A DNA stretch of 64,000 nucleotides from JABCZH01 sp963803775 (GTDB taxonomy: Bacteria; Acidobacteriota; Terriglobia; Terriglobales; Acidobacteriaceae). Of this stretch, positions 15,929-24,956 are shown piece after piece (the first letter of the stretch is position 1; every line of letters starts with the position of its first letter). The translations under genes were made by a program, and so were the position numbers. Below the pieces are notes generated by a model, which was not told the origin of the DNA, did not search any database, and saw only the letters and a program-made list of their open reading frames with translations. The stretch covers positions 620,001 to 684,000 of the forward strand of contig CAWDNS010000001.1 of assembly GCA_963803775.1 (NCBI GenBank), in the 5' to 3' direction.

Positions 15929-17182
15929 CTAGTTACCCGGCTCTGCCTGGAGGTCGATCGTATCGCTGGTCACTGTATCCAGGGTTGTGATCATGCGGGC
16001 ATCGGCCTGAAAGGCACGTTCCACCACGATCAAGTTCGTGAACTCCGCGGAAATATTCACGTTCGATGATTCCAACGCTCCGCCGGTAAGCGTTCCCAGG
16101 GTTCCGCTGTTTGGAACCCCGATCACGGCCCCGCCAGATGCCAGGGTTGGAGCATAGCTGCTACCGCCGGTCAGTTGCATACCCTGAGGGTTGGCGAAAT
16201 TGGCCAACGCGACTTGTCCCAGCGCTTGCACTTGCCCGTTGCTAAACTGTCCCTCGATAGTGCCATCCGACTCGACCGTGTAGCTCTGCAAAGTGCCGCT
16301 TCCATAACCATTTTGGTTAGTGGAGGTGGTTGCGCTTGGTGCATCTACCTGCGTAAGGAGTGAGCTTCCACCGGTACCAGTAAGGTTCCAGGTGAGGCTC
16401 ATATTCGCAGCCCCATCGGCCAGACCGGTGATATTGATGCCAGTGACTGAACCGCTGGGAGAAGTCAGGTTGCCATTGCTGTCAAAGGTCAGTGTGCCAC
16501 TGGCAATCACGGTAGGACTTCCAGTGCCGCCGGTGTCAGACGCCGGCAGTGTGATTTGATAGTTCCATGCCCCAGGCCCAGTCTCGGTGTAGTTAAAACT
16601 CAGTACGTGCGGCGCGCCCAGCGAATCGTAAACCGTCAAAGGAGATGAATAGGTGGATCCGACCGGAGCACTCGCGTCCAGGTTGGTCTGCTGTTCCATG
16701 GTCGTAGTTGTCGCCGGCGGGCTAATGGCCGACTGTCCTACCTGTAAGGGCGCGAGAGTCGCACTCTGGTTCACTACGCCAGCGACCGCGGGATAGCCCA
16801 TCACGGTTTGTCCACCCACCGTGACCAGTTGTCCCGCCGCATTCACACCAAAATCTCCGGCGCGGGTGTACTCAACGGTTCCGTTGGGATTCTGGACAAT
16901 GAAGAATCCGTTGCCGGTAATGGCTACGTCACTGGGAACGCCCGTGCTATTCAGGCTTCCGTTGGTGAAGTTAGAGGAGATCGAGCTCACTTCGGAGCCG
17001 GCGCCCACTTGAATGGGGTTGCCCGCGCCCGTGGTCCCGAAGTTTTGATAGAACAGGTCCTGAAAATTCGCCGTCTGATCCTTGAATCCCGTGGTGTTCA
17101 GATTGGCCAGGTTGTTCGAAATTACGTTCAATGCCTGTTGCGTGGCATCAAGACCGGAAAGTGGAATCGAGAATGACGACAT
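15929..17182 (-). CDS. flgE: Flagellar hook protein FlgE
   Basis: FlgE polymerises into the hook. The 417-residue protein begins SSFSIPLSGLDATQQALNVI with SNNLANLNTTGFKDQ. It contains VAITGNGFFIVQNPNGTVEY and TRAGDFGVNAAGQLV, a variable surface domain in the middle, and the conserved C-terminal ESSNVNISAEFTNLIVVERA with a FQADARMI ending. It follows flgD with a one-base overlap and is probably transcribed from the fliK promoter. Confidence 0.96.
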   Translation of the reverse strand: MSSFSIPLSGLDATQQALNVISNNLANLNTTGFKDQTANFQDLFYQNFGTTGAGNPIQVGAGSEVSSISSNFTNGSLNSTGVPSDVAITGNGFFIVQNPNGTVEYTRAGDFGVNAAGQLVTVGGQTVMGYPAVAGVVNQSATLAPLQVGQSAISPPATTTTMEQQTNLDASAPVGSTYSSPLTVYDSLGAPHVLSFNYTETGPGAWNYQITLPASDTGGTGSPTVIASGTLTFDSNGNLTSPSGSVTGINITGLADGAANMSLTWNLTGTGGSSLLTQVDAPSATTSTNQNGYGSGTLQSYTVESDGTIEGQFSNGQVQALGQVALANFANPQGMQLTGGSSYAPTLASGGAVIGVPNSGTLGTLTGGALESSNVNISAEFTNLIVVERAFQADARMITTLDTVTSDTIDLQAEPGN

Positions 17183-17601
17183 TAGTTTCCTCCTGTGAGT
17201 ACTTGGTTGGGCGAAGGGCTCGCGTTGCCGGTCGCTGGAGCACCAGTGCTAGTACCGCCAGTAAGCGGCGCGAAGGCGGTGGTAAGGGTCTGATTGATGT
17301 TGATCAGTTGTTCCAGCTGGTTCATGGAAAACATCTGACTGACCATGGCAGTGGGATCCATGGGTTGCGTGGGATCCTGTGACTGGAGTTCGGTCACCAG
17401 CAAGCTGATGAAGGTGCTTTCCGCCGAGCTGGCGGCATCAGTTGGCGAATTGGAGGAACTGGTGGAATTGGTGGAACCGGCAGACCCGGACGAACTGGAC
17501 GAACTTGTTGCTCCCGTCGAACTCGCGGCGTTCACGCCCGCGGAAAGATCGGTAAACATATGTGCAACTGGTGTCATTGTCGATATTCCGTGAAGGTTCA
17601 T
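17182..17601 (-). CDS. flgD: Hook assembly scaffold FlgD, core domain only
   Basis: FlgD caps the growing hook. The conserved N-terminal FlgD block is present: STFISLLVTELQSQDPTQPM then DPTAMVSQMFSMNQLEQLIN. It is preceded by a serine-rich linker. At 139 residues it is well short of the usual ~220, lacking the C-terminal FlgD Ig/Tudor-like domain. It lies between fliK and flgE, which fits hook assembly. Confidence 0.9.
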   Translation of the reverse strand: MNLHGISTMTPVAHMFTDLSAGVNAASSTGATSSSSSSGSAGSTNSTSSSNSPTDAASSAESTFISLLVTELQSQDPTQPMDPTAMVSQMFSMNQLEQLININQTLTTAFAPLTGGTSTGAPATGNASPSPNQVLTGGN

Positions 17602-17649
17602 TTGTTTTTCTCCTAACTTCTCTTTTCCATGTTTCGCTTTCCGAGAAAG

Positions 17650-19308
17650 CTACATATGAATGTCAAGTCTTGCCGTCGCCTCGATGGTGTCCAGGGGTAA
17701 CACTGACAGAGATGAATCCTCATGCGCGCGACTGCCGGAGACGCTGACCGGTGGTGCGTTCTGACCCGATCGCGATCCTTGATGAAAACCGGACGAACTG
17801 CCGCCGGATTGGTCCTGAACCGTAATACTTGCCGCCGGCATGTGCTGCTCCGACAGCCGGTGCTGCAAACTCGGCAGTTCCGCCGCCAGGGCTCGACCGA
17901 GTTCGCCGCGCTCCACCGAAATTTCAGCGGTGAATTGGTTGCGGACCAGCGAGGTTCGGATGTCAACGTTGCCAAACTCCCCTGTACGTAATCCCATGCG
18001 GAGCTCGGACTGCTCCACACCTGCTACCAGCTTTGCGGTGTGAAGCGGAGAACTGGCTGAAATGGCTGTCGCTTCGACGGCTGCTTCCGCATCTTCCGCG
18101 GCGGCCGTTAATTGGCTGTGCGTTAGTGCATCCGATGTCTTCGGAGAAGCAACCGCAGTGGCCGTTTGGCCGTCCGCAGTCACAGCCGGTGAGGAAATCT
18201 GCGTGGAAACGATCAAGCCTGGCGCTCCCACTATTATGGCTGCGTTGCCGGTGTCTCCCGGTGCGGCTGCGGATGAAAGCGAACCCGCCTTGCCGAGTTG
18301 AGTCGCTTGGTTGCTGGCTCCATCGAGGTCATCGTTCAGCGTGCCAGTAAAAGCTTGCGTCACGGCCTTTTCCGGTTTGCCGGTTGAACTTCCGCTGAGC
18401 GCGCGGCCCTGGAGCACCTCGTGACTTGTATCGGAATTGGAGCCAGGCTGAACGACTGTCTTTGGCGCAGGTGCTATCGGCGGCGTGATCGAAGCTGCGG
18501 CGTGAGATTGCAGGAAAGTGAACCCGGCTTGAGCCTTGGTGTCGAGCGTGGAAGTGGTACCCCGCGCGGTATCGGCGGATGCGGTCTTGGTTCCGGCGGT
18601 CGCTAGCTTCCCATTCGGCGGGGCTGAAGCCTCCACGTTGGCAACGCCAGGGGCGACAAGGGATTTGAAACTTGTGGCCTCTTCCGCCACTGCCCAAGTG
18701 CTTAACAAGTTGGTAGATGAAACGGAAACCTGCTGATTGTTCGCCACCGGGTCGGGCGAGTCCGTACTCTTGGTTTCAGGCTGGCCGGAGTTGACCGCGC
18801 CGGAAACAAGCGGAAGTGTCGAGGCATCGCTCATAGACTTCGTCCCCGTGAGGGAGCCAGAGACGGCGTTGGGGTCGGCCATGGCCAGAAGGGCCGGAGT
18901 TGACACCACCAAGTCTGAGTCGGACTTCGCATTAGCTAGTCCGTCGGCTGGTTCGTCAGAATTATCTGACTGTGACATCTGTTGTGACAAGGCGTTTTGC
19001 CAGGACGACCGAATCGCACTCGTCGATGCGGCTTTGATTTCATGAGCGGCGGAATTAACCGCAGGGGTGGTTTTCGAAAGGGTCGAACCGTCGGTGGCTG
19101 CGAACGATTTCAAGTTATTCTTATCGCTCTTAACGGATGTCTTCTTCGGGGCGTGGCTTCCACTTTGATTCAGAACGTCTGACGTCGAGTCCGGCGAGTC
19201 CTGTGCTTCGGCAAGAACCGTTGAAAACTTTCCCGAGCTCGTAGCAGCAGCCGGCAAGTTCTTCGCGGGTATGGCATGCGCAGCAATTGTCGGCAAGCTC
19301 ACGTTCAC
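17650..19308 (-). CDS. fliK: Flagellar hook-length control protein FliK
   Basis: FliK measures hook length and triggers the FlhB switch. The start is the GTG at 19308 behind GAGGAG. Most of the 552 residues are a low-complexity Ser/Ala/Thr region, as expected for the molecular ruler. The C-terminal conserved domain (roughly residues 420-520) has ELRMGLRTGEFGNVDIRTSL and VERGELGRALAAELPSLQHR. It heads the fliK-flgD-flgE group, preceded by a sigma-54-type promoter and two palindromes. Confidence 0.9.
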   Translation of the reverse strand: MNVSLPTIAAHAIPAKNLPAAATSSGKFSTVLAEAQDSPDSTSDVLNQSGSHAPKKTSVKSDKNNLKSFAATDGSTLSKTTPAVNSAAHEIKAASTSAIRSSWQNALSQQMSQSDNSDEPADGLANAKSDSDLVVSTPALLAMADPNAVSGSLTGTKSMSDASTLPLVSGAVNSGQPETKSTDSPDPVANNQQVSVSSTNLLSTWAVAEEATSFKSLVAPGVANVEASAPPNGKLATAGTKTASADTARGTTSTLDTKAQAGFTFLQSHAAASITPPIAPAPKTVVQPGSNSDTSHEVLQGRALSGSSTGKPEKAVTQAFTGTLNDDLDGASNQATQLGKAGSLSSAAAPGDTGNAAIIVGAPGLIVSTQISSPAVTADGQTATAVASPKTSDALTHSQLTAAAEDAEAAVEATAISASSPLHTAKLVAGVEQSELRMGLRTGEFGNVDIRTSLVRNQFTAEISVERGELGRALAAELPSLQHRLSEQHMPAASITVQDQSGGSSSGFHQGSRSGQNAPPVSVSGSRAHEDSSLSVLPLDTIEATARLDIHM

Positions 19309-19335
19309 AGTTTCTCCTCAACCGCGAACAGAGTT

Positions 19336-19351
19336 TGCACGTGGCTGGCCA
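19336..19351 (-). promoter_or_regulatory. Sigma-54 type promoter before fliK
   Basis: The minus strand reads TGGCCAGCCACGTGCA, with GG-N10-GC. The predicted start is near 19325, 17 bases before the fliK GTG, leaving room for its ribosome-binding site. Two symmetric activator-like sites lie 115-170 bases upstream (19465-19481 and 19489-19507). Confidence 0.72.
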
Positions 19352-19402
19352 AAATCTCCCGATTAGAGACAGCTCCCATTCGCGGAAGAGCAATCAAGAA
19401 AT

Positions 19403-19430
19403 TAAAGAGTTTTCACGATTGTGCCGATTA
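19403..19430 (+). promoter_or_regulatory. Sigma-28 type promoter pointing antisense into fliJ
   Basis: The plus strand has TAAA, exactly 16 bases, then GCCGATTA. This is the same architecture as the sense FliA sites in the window. It points away from fliK and toward the fliJ 3' end, where only antisense or small-RNA transcription could result. No convincing plus-strand gene follows. Confidence 0.55.
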
Positions 19431-19464
19431 GAAAGGAACTACGATTGTGGGGACATTTGCGGAC

Positions 19465-19481
19465 TGGGCAAGATTTGCCCA
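19465..19481. promoter_or_regulatory. Palindromic activator-like site 1 upstream of fliK
   Basis: TGGGCA-AGATT-TGCCCA has 6-base arms and a 5-base centre. The GGCA-N5-TGCC core matches the sites at 19489, 28621 and 29387. Its centre is 25 bases from that of the next site, a spacing suitable for paired NtrC-type dimers. Confidence 0.55.
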
Positions 19482-19488
19482 AACGCCG

Positions 19489-19507
19489 CTAGGCAACCTC
19501 TGCCTAG
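19489..19507. promoter_or_regulatory. Palindromic activator-like site 2 upstream of fliK
   Basis: CTAGGCA-ACCTC-TGCCTAG is a perfect inverted repeat with 7-base arms. It overlaps the fliJ stop codon. The same arms occur before fliM (29387-29405) and, with one mismatch, at the histidine kinase start (28621-28639). Confidence 0.65.
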
Positions 19508-19944
19508 CTACGCCTTTTCAGCCGCGACAAAAACATGTCGTCGACCCGGCGTTGTTCACGCCGGGATTGGTCGAGAACATAGGAGTTTCGCTGTTGGTTG
19601 CGAAGTTCTTCCAGGATCTCACGTTTCTGCCGGGCTAGCTCGTAAGCTTTGAGGCACTGCAACCGCTTCATGTTGAGTTCCTGCCGTTTGACTTGCAGTT
19701 CGTCCCGCTGAGTCTCGAGGCCGCGCTCCCGTTCGTAGGCGTCCTGCAGGTGAACCGAAGCAATGCCGCGGGCGGTTTCGGTTGTGCGCAGATTCGTGAT
19801 TTCAGAAAGCCATTCCTCACATCGGCTAAGTTGCGCCTCAACCTGGGCAATTTCCTGGTGGACCCTGCCCAGCGCCAGGTATTCGCGTTGTTCCAGATTC
19901 TCGCGATACTTCAACACCGCGGCAAGAGAAAATCGGAAGGCCAT
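19504..19944 (-). CDS. fliJ: Flagellar export chaperone FliJ
   Basis: FliJ is the coiled-coil stalk protein that links the FliI ATPase ring with FlhA. The 146-residue protein is almost entirely heptad-like helix, beginning MAFRFSLAAVLKYRENLEQR and continuing VHQEIAQVEAQLSRCEEWLS and VKRQELNMKRLQCLKAYELA. It follows fliI by 2 bases. Identification rests on the N-terminus, the coiled coil and position. Confidence 0.88.
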   Translation of the reverse strand: MAFRFSLAAVLKYRENLEQREYLALGRVHQEIAQVEAQLSRCEEWLSEITNLRTTETARGIASVHLQDAYERERGLETQRDELQVKRQELNMKRLQCLKAYELARQKREILEELRNQQRNSYVLDQSRREQRRVDDMFLSRLKRRS

Positions 19945-19946
19945 GG

Positions 19947-21254
19947 TTAGCTGTGAAGGGCGAACAGATGCCGCAACATTTCTGGAAAGTCGGTCTGCTC
20001 AGTGGGGGTCTGCCGCAGAAAGCGGTTAATCTCCGGCAGAGCTGCGATGGCCTTATCCAGGACCGGGTCAGTTCCCTTCTGATAAGCCCCGATTCGCACC
20101 AGATCTTCCGCGTGGGCATAGGCGGCCAGCAGCACGCGCAGGGCTCCGGTCTTATCGATGTGTTCAGGTGAGCACACGCTCGGCATCAACCGGCTCAGGC
20201 TATCGAGAACAGAAATGGGTGGGTAGTGGTTGCGCAACGCGAGATTGCGATCCAGCACAATGTGTCCGTCCAGCAGGGAACGCACCGTATCCACAATGGG
20301 ATCCTGCTGGTCGTCGCCTTCCATCAAAACGGTATAGAAAGCGGTGATACTGCCTTGCGAGAAACGGCCGACCCGTTCGACCAATCGCGCCAACATCGAT
20401 AACACAGACGGTGTATAACCCTTGGCCGTCGGAGGCTCACCAGCAGCCAGGCCAATTTCCCGCTGGGCCATGGCGAAGCGAGTCAGCGAATCGACCACCA
20501 GTAAAACATTCTTGCCCCGAGTACAGAAATATTCCGCGACCGAGGTCGCAGCCAGAGCCGCGCGGATGCGTAGCAAGGGAGATTGATCCGAAGTCGAAAC
20601 CACGACTACCGACCGGCGTCGTCCTTCTTCCCCCAGTGTTTTGAGAAACTCGCCAACTTCCCGGCCACGTTCACCGACCAGAGCAAGAACCGTCAGATCA
20701 GCCGATGTGCCGCGTGCCATCATGCCCAGGAGCGTGCTCTTGCCCACTCCGCTGCCGCCGAAGATTCCAATACGCTGGCCACGTCCGCAAGTCAGGAAGC
20801 CATCAATCGCGCGAATGCCGCAACCCAGTGGCTCATCAATCAGGACGCGTTCAAGCGGCAACGGTGCGACGCCATCGACCAACATGCTTTGCGCCGCCTT
20901 GTAGTCTGGCAACGAATCAATCGGCCGTCCCGTAGCATCGATCACCCGGCCCAGTAATTCCGGTCCCACTCGTAGAGACGGTCTGGCACCGCGGGTAACA
21001 ATCCGATCCCCAAAGCGGATGCCGTGAGGCTTGTCCAGGCTCATCGAAAGCACGCTGGATCCACGAAACCCAACGATTTCTCCCGGGAAGGCTTCCCCGC
21101 CGGAGTCCACGATTTCGCAGGATTCACCCACCGAACAGAACGGCCCGGCGGATTCCACGAGATTGCCAACTACCTGGGTCACCCGGCCACTCCAGCGGAT
21201 CGAGGATCCGTTGGCGAGCCAGTTACGGCACGAGTCCAGGTGTCCGGCTGTCAT
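19947..21254 (-). CDS. fliI: Flagellum-specific ATPase FliI
   Basis: FliI is the ATPase of the flagellar export apparatus. The 435-residue protein has Walker A GGSGVGKS near residues 166-173, Walker B around VLLVVDSLTRFAMAQREIGL, and the C-terminal block with LSRLMPSV. The conserved VGPELLGRVIDATGRPIDSL of F1-like ATPases is intact. It overlaps fliH by 4 bases at its start and is followed by fliJ. Confidence 0.97.
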   Translation of the reverse strand: MTAGHLDSCRNWLANGSSIRWSGRVTQVVGNLVESAGPFCSVGESCEIVDSGGEAFPGEIVGFRGSSVLSMSLDKPHGIRFGDRIVTRGARPSLRVGPELLGRVIDATGRPIDSLPDYKAAQSMLVDGVAPLPLERVLIDEPLGCGIRAIDGFLTCGRGQRIGIFGGSGVGKSTLLGMMARGTSADLTVLALVGERGREVGEFLKTLGEEGRRRSVVVVSTSDQSPLLRIRAALAATSVAEYFCTRGKNVLLVVDSLTRFAMAQREIGLAAGEPPTAKGYTPSVLSMLARLVERVGRFSQGSITAFYTVLMEGDDQQDPIVDTVRSLLDGHIVLDRNLALRNHYPPISVLDSLSRLMPSVCSPEHIDKTGALRVLLAAYAHAEDLVRIGAYQKGTDPVLDKAIAALPEINRFLRQTPTEQTDFPEMLRHLFALHS

Positions 21255-21940
21255 TTTGCTTCAAGCTTTGGGACGGGTTTTTGAGCCAACAGGTCGAAGA
21301 AGCCCTTCTCGATTTCTTTTAGCTGAGCGTCGAACCCAACTTCCGCAATGCCCAGTTCGGTCTCAAACACGCAATCCGTCGCCTGCATCGAGAAATCCTC
21401 TACGATCTGTACGGTGGAATTGTCGTGGAAATAGTGGCGCCAGCTTTCAGCGGCTTCGGGGCGCACGCGTACAGTTACCTTGGTTCCCTGTTGCAATTTC
21501 TCCAGCATGACCTTGACCAGCCCGGCAACCACCATGCGATCGACCTGCGCCTCGCGGTGAAGGATCTTTCCGGCAATAGCCAATGCGAAGTGAACCAGCT
21601 GCACTTCGACTTTGGAGTAATATTCATCCCGCTCCTTTTGCAATGCGGACATCACCTCGGTGACTCGCGAACGCTCACGCGCGAGTTCTTCCTGAAAGCC
21701 TGCCTTGGCGAGGCGTTCGCCTTCACGAATGCCTTCGGTACGGGCCTCCGCGATCAACCGCGCAATCTCATCTTCGCTGGTTCGTGGTGGGTGATCCCGG
21801 TTCACGCTGTTTTCTTGTGGACGTTGGTCTGGCGGCTTCGGCGGCTCAACGCCAAATACATTGTCCGTATCCTGATAGACAAACGCCTCGACTTCGGCGG
21901 CGGGTTGCGCACTCGCGGCGCCGCTAGACAATGTACTCAT
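21251..21940 (-). CDS. fliH: Flagellar export ATPase regulator FliH
   Basis: FliH forms the spoke between FliI and the C-ring. The 229-residue protein has a charged helical middle (IARLIAEARTEGIREGERLA, VTEVMSALQKERDEYYSKVE) and a FliH C-terminal domain (LVHFALAIAGKILHREAQVD, then VKVMLEKLQQGTKVTVRV). The start overlaps the fliG C-terminus by 17 bases. It lies in the fixed order fliG-fliH-fliI. Confidence 0.93.
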   Translation of the reverse strand: MSTLSSGAASAQPAAEVEAFVYQDTDNVFGVEPPKPPDQRPQENSVNRDHPPRTSEDEIARLIAEARTEGIREGERLAKAGFQEELARERSRVTEVMSALQKERDEYYSKVEVQLVHFALAIAGKILHREAQVDRMVVAGLVKVMLEKLQQGTKVTVRVRPEAAESWRHYFHDNSTVQIVEDFSMQATDCVFETELGIAEVGFDAQLKEIEKGFFDLLAQKPVPKLEAK

Positions 21941-22949
21941 CGTCTCCCTCGGCCTTCAGTACGACCTTACCTTCACTCTCCAGTTTGCGAATCAGCGTTA
22001 CCGCTTCCTGCTGGGCCGTCGCTACGTCTTTGGCGCGGACTGGGCCCAGCGCTTCCATGTCTTCTTTCAGCATGTCCACGGCGCGTGATGACATCGCCCT
22101 GAAAATATGGTCCTTCAAGTCCTGGGTCGCTCCCTTGAGCGCCAGGGCTAACGTTTTCTTGTCCATGGCTCCCAGCCACTCGCGGATGTGTGCGTCAGTG
22201 ACGCCCACCAGGTCCTCGAAGGTGAACATGAGGTTGCGAATGTTGATCGCGAGCTTGGCATCATCGTGTTCGATGGATTCCAGAATCGTCTTGGCGACGC
22301 CGCCTTCAAGCCGGTTCATGACGTCGGCAACGCTCTTGAATCCAGCGTAAGTTTTTCGGCTTTGTTCGCCGAGTGACTGCAATCGCCGGTTGAGCACCAC
22401 CGAAACTTTCTCCGCCATCTCCGGAGAGAACTGCCTCAACTGAGCCAGACGTTTTACACACGCCGCCCGGGCCTGCTCGGGAAGCCTCATCAATAATGTC
22501 GCCGCCTGCTTGCCGTCCAGGTGCGCCAGAATGAGCGCGACGGTTTGCGGATGTTCGCTTTCCAGAAACTTTGCCAATTGTTGCGGATCAGCCTTCTGCA
22601 GAGATTCCAACTGGCCGACGCTCAGCTCTTGAAGCCGTCCGACTTTCTTCAAAAGATAGCGGGCGTCTTCATCTCCGAAGGCCTTTATCAGCGATCGCGT
22701 AGCAAAATCGATGCCGCCCTGTGTCAGATAATCCTGGGTCAGGGCCAACTGGCTGTACTCTTCCAGAATCTGGTGGGCCAATTCCGGGGGTACACCCTTC
22801 ATTTCCGCAAGCTCTTTGGTCACGACCTGTACATCTTTGTCGGGAAGGTGTCGGTAGATCGCGCTGGCTGCTTCTTCCCCCATGATGGCCATGAGGATAG
22901 CTGCTTTGCGCGTGCCCGATAGTTGTCCGGTTGCTGGCTGCGTCGTCAT
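21924..22949 (-). CDS. fliG: Flagellar motor switch protein FliG
   Basis: FliG is the rotor protein that interacts with the stator. The 341-residue protein has LSGTRKAAILMAIMGEEAAS, an EHPQTVALILAHLDGKQAAT middle-domain motif, and the C-terminal charged torque domain (VGVTDAHIREWLGAMDKKTL, FRAMSSRAVDMLKEDMEALG). Genes for the stator MotA and MotB are not in the window. It overlaps fliF by 4 bases. Confidence 0.97.
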   Translation of the reverse strand: MTTQPATGQLSGTRKAAILMAIMGEEAASAIYRHLPDKDVQVVTKELAEMKGVPPELAHQILEEYSQLALTQDYLTQGGIDFATRSLIKAFGDEDARYLLKKVGRLQELSVGQLESLQKADPQQLAKFLESEHPQTVALILAHLDGKQAATLLMRLPEQARAACVKRLAQLRQFSPEMAEKVSVVLNRRLQSLGEQSRKTYAGFKSVADVMNRLEGGVAKTILESIEHDDAKLAINIRNLMFTFEDLVGVTDAHIREWLGAMDKKTLALALKGATQDLKDHIFRAMSSRAVDMLKEDMEALGPVRAKDVATAQQEAVTLIRKLESEGKVVLKAEGDDEYIV

Positions 22950-24619
22950 TTGGCTTCTTCGTGGATCCAGGCTTGAATTAATTTACTGGCTGCTTGCGGC
23001 TCATCGGTGACCTTCTCCAGCAATTGCTTCTTGAGGGTTATGGCACGCTGTTGTGGGGCAGGAAGACTGTTCACATCTTGTCCCGGCGCCAGATCGCCGA
23101 CGGCGACCGGTTGATTCTTCGCTGTCAAGGCGGCCGGCAGTTCGCGGAAAGTCGTCACCAGTTGGTTTTTCAATGGCCGCAATAAGAGAGCATAGGCCAG
23201 CAGGAATAATAGGATAATTGCCGCGTAACGTACCAAGCTGGACCAATCATCCAACGTGACTCGTACTTTCTGCATTACCGTAGGCTTGGCCGGCGTCTCG
23301 ACTGGGGTCTGGTCGAACGAAAGATTCTGGACAGTCATGATGTCCCCGCGGGTTGTGTCCACCCCAATGGCAGCTTTAGCCAGGTCTTCAATCTGTTTAA
23401 GTTCGTCGGGGGTACGCTTGCGGCGGGTTTCCGAACGCTTACCGTTTTCCTGCTTTACCTCGATCGCATCATCCACCAGCAATGCCGCGGTAATTCTGCG
23501 AATGCGGCCTGCCGGCTGCAAAGTATGGCGAACCACCTTGCTTACAGCGTAAGTATTGCTTTCGCTTTTCGAAAGCTGCGTTCCGTCCCCGCCATCCACT
23601 ACCGTTCTAGTGCGGTTGTCGGCTGCGGCTTTGGTGTCAGCGTTGGCGGCGGGTGGTTTAGCGCCGTTAGCTGCGGGTTTGGAGTCATCGGTTCCACCGC
23701 CGGGAACATTGCTGGAGGTTCCCGGCACGCCGCCCTCTAGCGTGCCTCCGACTTGCTCCTCCGATTTTTGTTCAGCAACTGCGACCGCACTCTTGGGGTC
23801 ATAAGTCTCATCATTCTCTTCGGTGGTGCTGGGATCGTATTCCACGTTGACCCGGGCGCGAACGTGTTGAGGTCCCACCACCGGCTCGAGCGTCTGCATG
23901 AGCTGCGCGGAGAGTTCCTGCTCCAAACCGCCGTCCGGGGAGAAACCGTCGCGCCTGGTGTGGCCGAGCGGACGATTGGTGTCAGCATCGACCACTGTCA
24001 CATCTTCTGGACTAAGCTTGTCTACGGCTCCCGCTACCAGTCGGGCAATCGCCATCTGGGTTTCGTCGGAGAGCTGGTTGCCACGCGGTTTAATAATGAC
24101 CGATGCTTTCGCCTTGCGCTCACGGTCAAGAAACACGGAATCTGTAGGCAATACCAGATGCACCCGGACACTGTCCACATCTCGCAGGGTCTGAATCGAT
24201 CGCTCCAGTTCGCCTTCGAGAGCGCGCTGATAGTTCACTTTCTCGTCAAATTCGGTCTGACCCCAATTCATCTTGTCGAACAGTTCAAAGCCAAGACGTC
24301 CGCTACGAGGCATGCCGTCGGTCGCCAATTCCATGCGAGTGGAATCAACTTTGTCGCTGGGTACGCTGACCGTCTTGCCGTCCGTGCTGATCTGATACTG
24401 GATATTTTTCGCGGCTAACTGCGCTCCTAACGCCTGGGCGTCGGAAGTTTCCATTCCGGTGACCAGCGGTTTGTAGTCCGGGGTGGAGATCATGTGCGCG
24501 AAGAGCGCCAACACGGCGATCGTCACCACCGTTGCGCCAATCAGCATCCCGCGTTGTTTGACCGAGAGCCCGGTAACGAAATCCGTTGCCTGCTTTTGTA
24601 CCTGGTTGAAAGATGGCAT
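22946..24619 (-). CDS. fliF: Flagellar MS-ring protein FliF
   Basis: FliF builds the MS ring in the inner membrane. The 557-residue protein has a transmembrane helix near residues 25-45 (GMLIGATVVTIAVLALFAHM), the ring-building domains (SDAQALGAQLAAKNIQYQIS, DGMPRSGRLGFELFDKMNWG), a Gly/Ser/Ala-rich loop, and a second helix (YAAIILLFLLAYALLLRPLK) before the FliG-binding tail. It follows fliE by 31 bases. Confidence 0.97.
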   Translation of the reverse strand: MPSFNQVQKQATDFVTGLSVKQRGMLIGATVVTIAVLALFAHMISTPDYKPLVTGMETSDAQALGAQLAAKNIQYQISTDGKTVSVPSDKVDSTRMELATDGMPRSGRLGFELFDKMNWGQTEFDEKVNYQRALEGELERSIQTLRDVDSVRVHLVLPTDSVFLDRERKAKASVIIKPRGNQLSDETQMAIARLVAGAVDKLSPEDVTVVDADTNRPLGHTRRDGFSPDGGLEQELSAQLMQTLEPVVGPQHVRARVNVEYDPSTTEENDETYDPKSAVAVAEQKSEEQVGGTLEGGVPGTSSNVPGGGTDDSKPAANGAKPPAANADTKAAADNRTRTVVDGGDGTQLSKSESNTYAVSKVVRHTLQPAGRIRRITAALLVDDAIEVKQENGKRSETRRKRTPDELKQIEDLAKAAIGVDTTRGDIMTVQNLSFDQTPVETPAKPTVMQKVRVTLDDWSSLVRYAAIILLFLLAYALLLRPLKNQLVTTFRELPAALTAKNQPVAVGDLAPGQDVNSLPAPQQRAITLKKQLLEKVTDEPQAASKLIQAWIHEEAK

Positions 24620-24650
24620 GCTGTTTGCGATTACGAACTATCCCTTTTGG

Positions 24651-24956
24651 CTAGAACTGTAGTTTCGAGACTTCCTGATATGCGTTAACAATCTTGTTCC
24701 GCACTTGCATCATGAGCTGGAATGCGACGTCTGCTTTTTCGACCGCGATCATTACATTGTGGATATCCTGCCGATTGCCCTGTACCAACTCGCTTACCTG
24801 CTTATCCGAGCTGTCGCCCAGCTCGCTAACCTTGTCGATTGCCTGGTGCAAGACGGAACCGAATCCACTTCCCGCGTCATCGACTCCGGTCGGCGCCGTG
24901 GGGCTCGTCGGCACGGTGGGAAAATTCGGTAGTCCTGGAAAAATCATGTTGCTCAA
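24651..24956 (-). CDS. fliE: Flagellar hook-basal body complex protein FliE
   Basis: FliE links the MS ring to the rod. The 101-residue protein has the helical family pattern GFGSVLHQAIDKVSELGDSS, the conserved ADVAFQLMMQVRNKIVNAYQ block and a SKLQF ending. The TTG at 24956 is preferred because it lies 8 bases after GGAG. The ATG three codons later would sit 17 bases from that site. The TTG overlaps the stop of the small upstream reading frame (TTGA). Confidence 0.93.
   Translation of the reverse strand: MSNMIFPGLPNFPTVPTSPTAPTGVDDAGSGFGSVLHQAIDKVSELGDSSDKQVSELVQGNRQDIHNVMIAVEKADVAFQLMMQVRNKIVNAYQEVSKLQF

Noticed and set aside
19447..19638. Plus-strand 63-residue frame antisense to fliJ
   Set aside because: No family resemblance or ribosome-binding site; the region codes a clear coiled coil on the other strand. 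A non-coding antisense RNA is more plausible.
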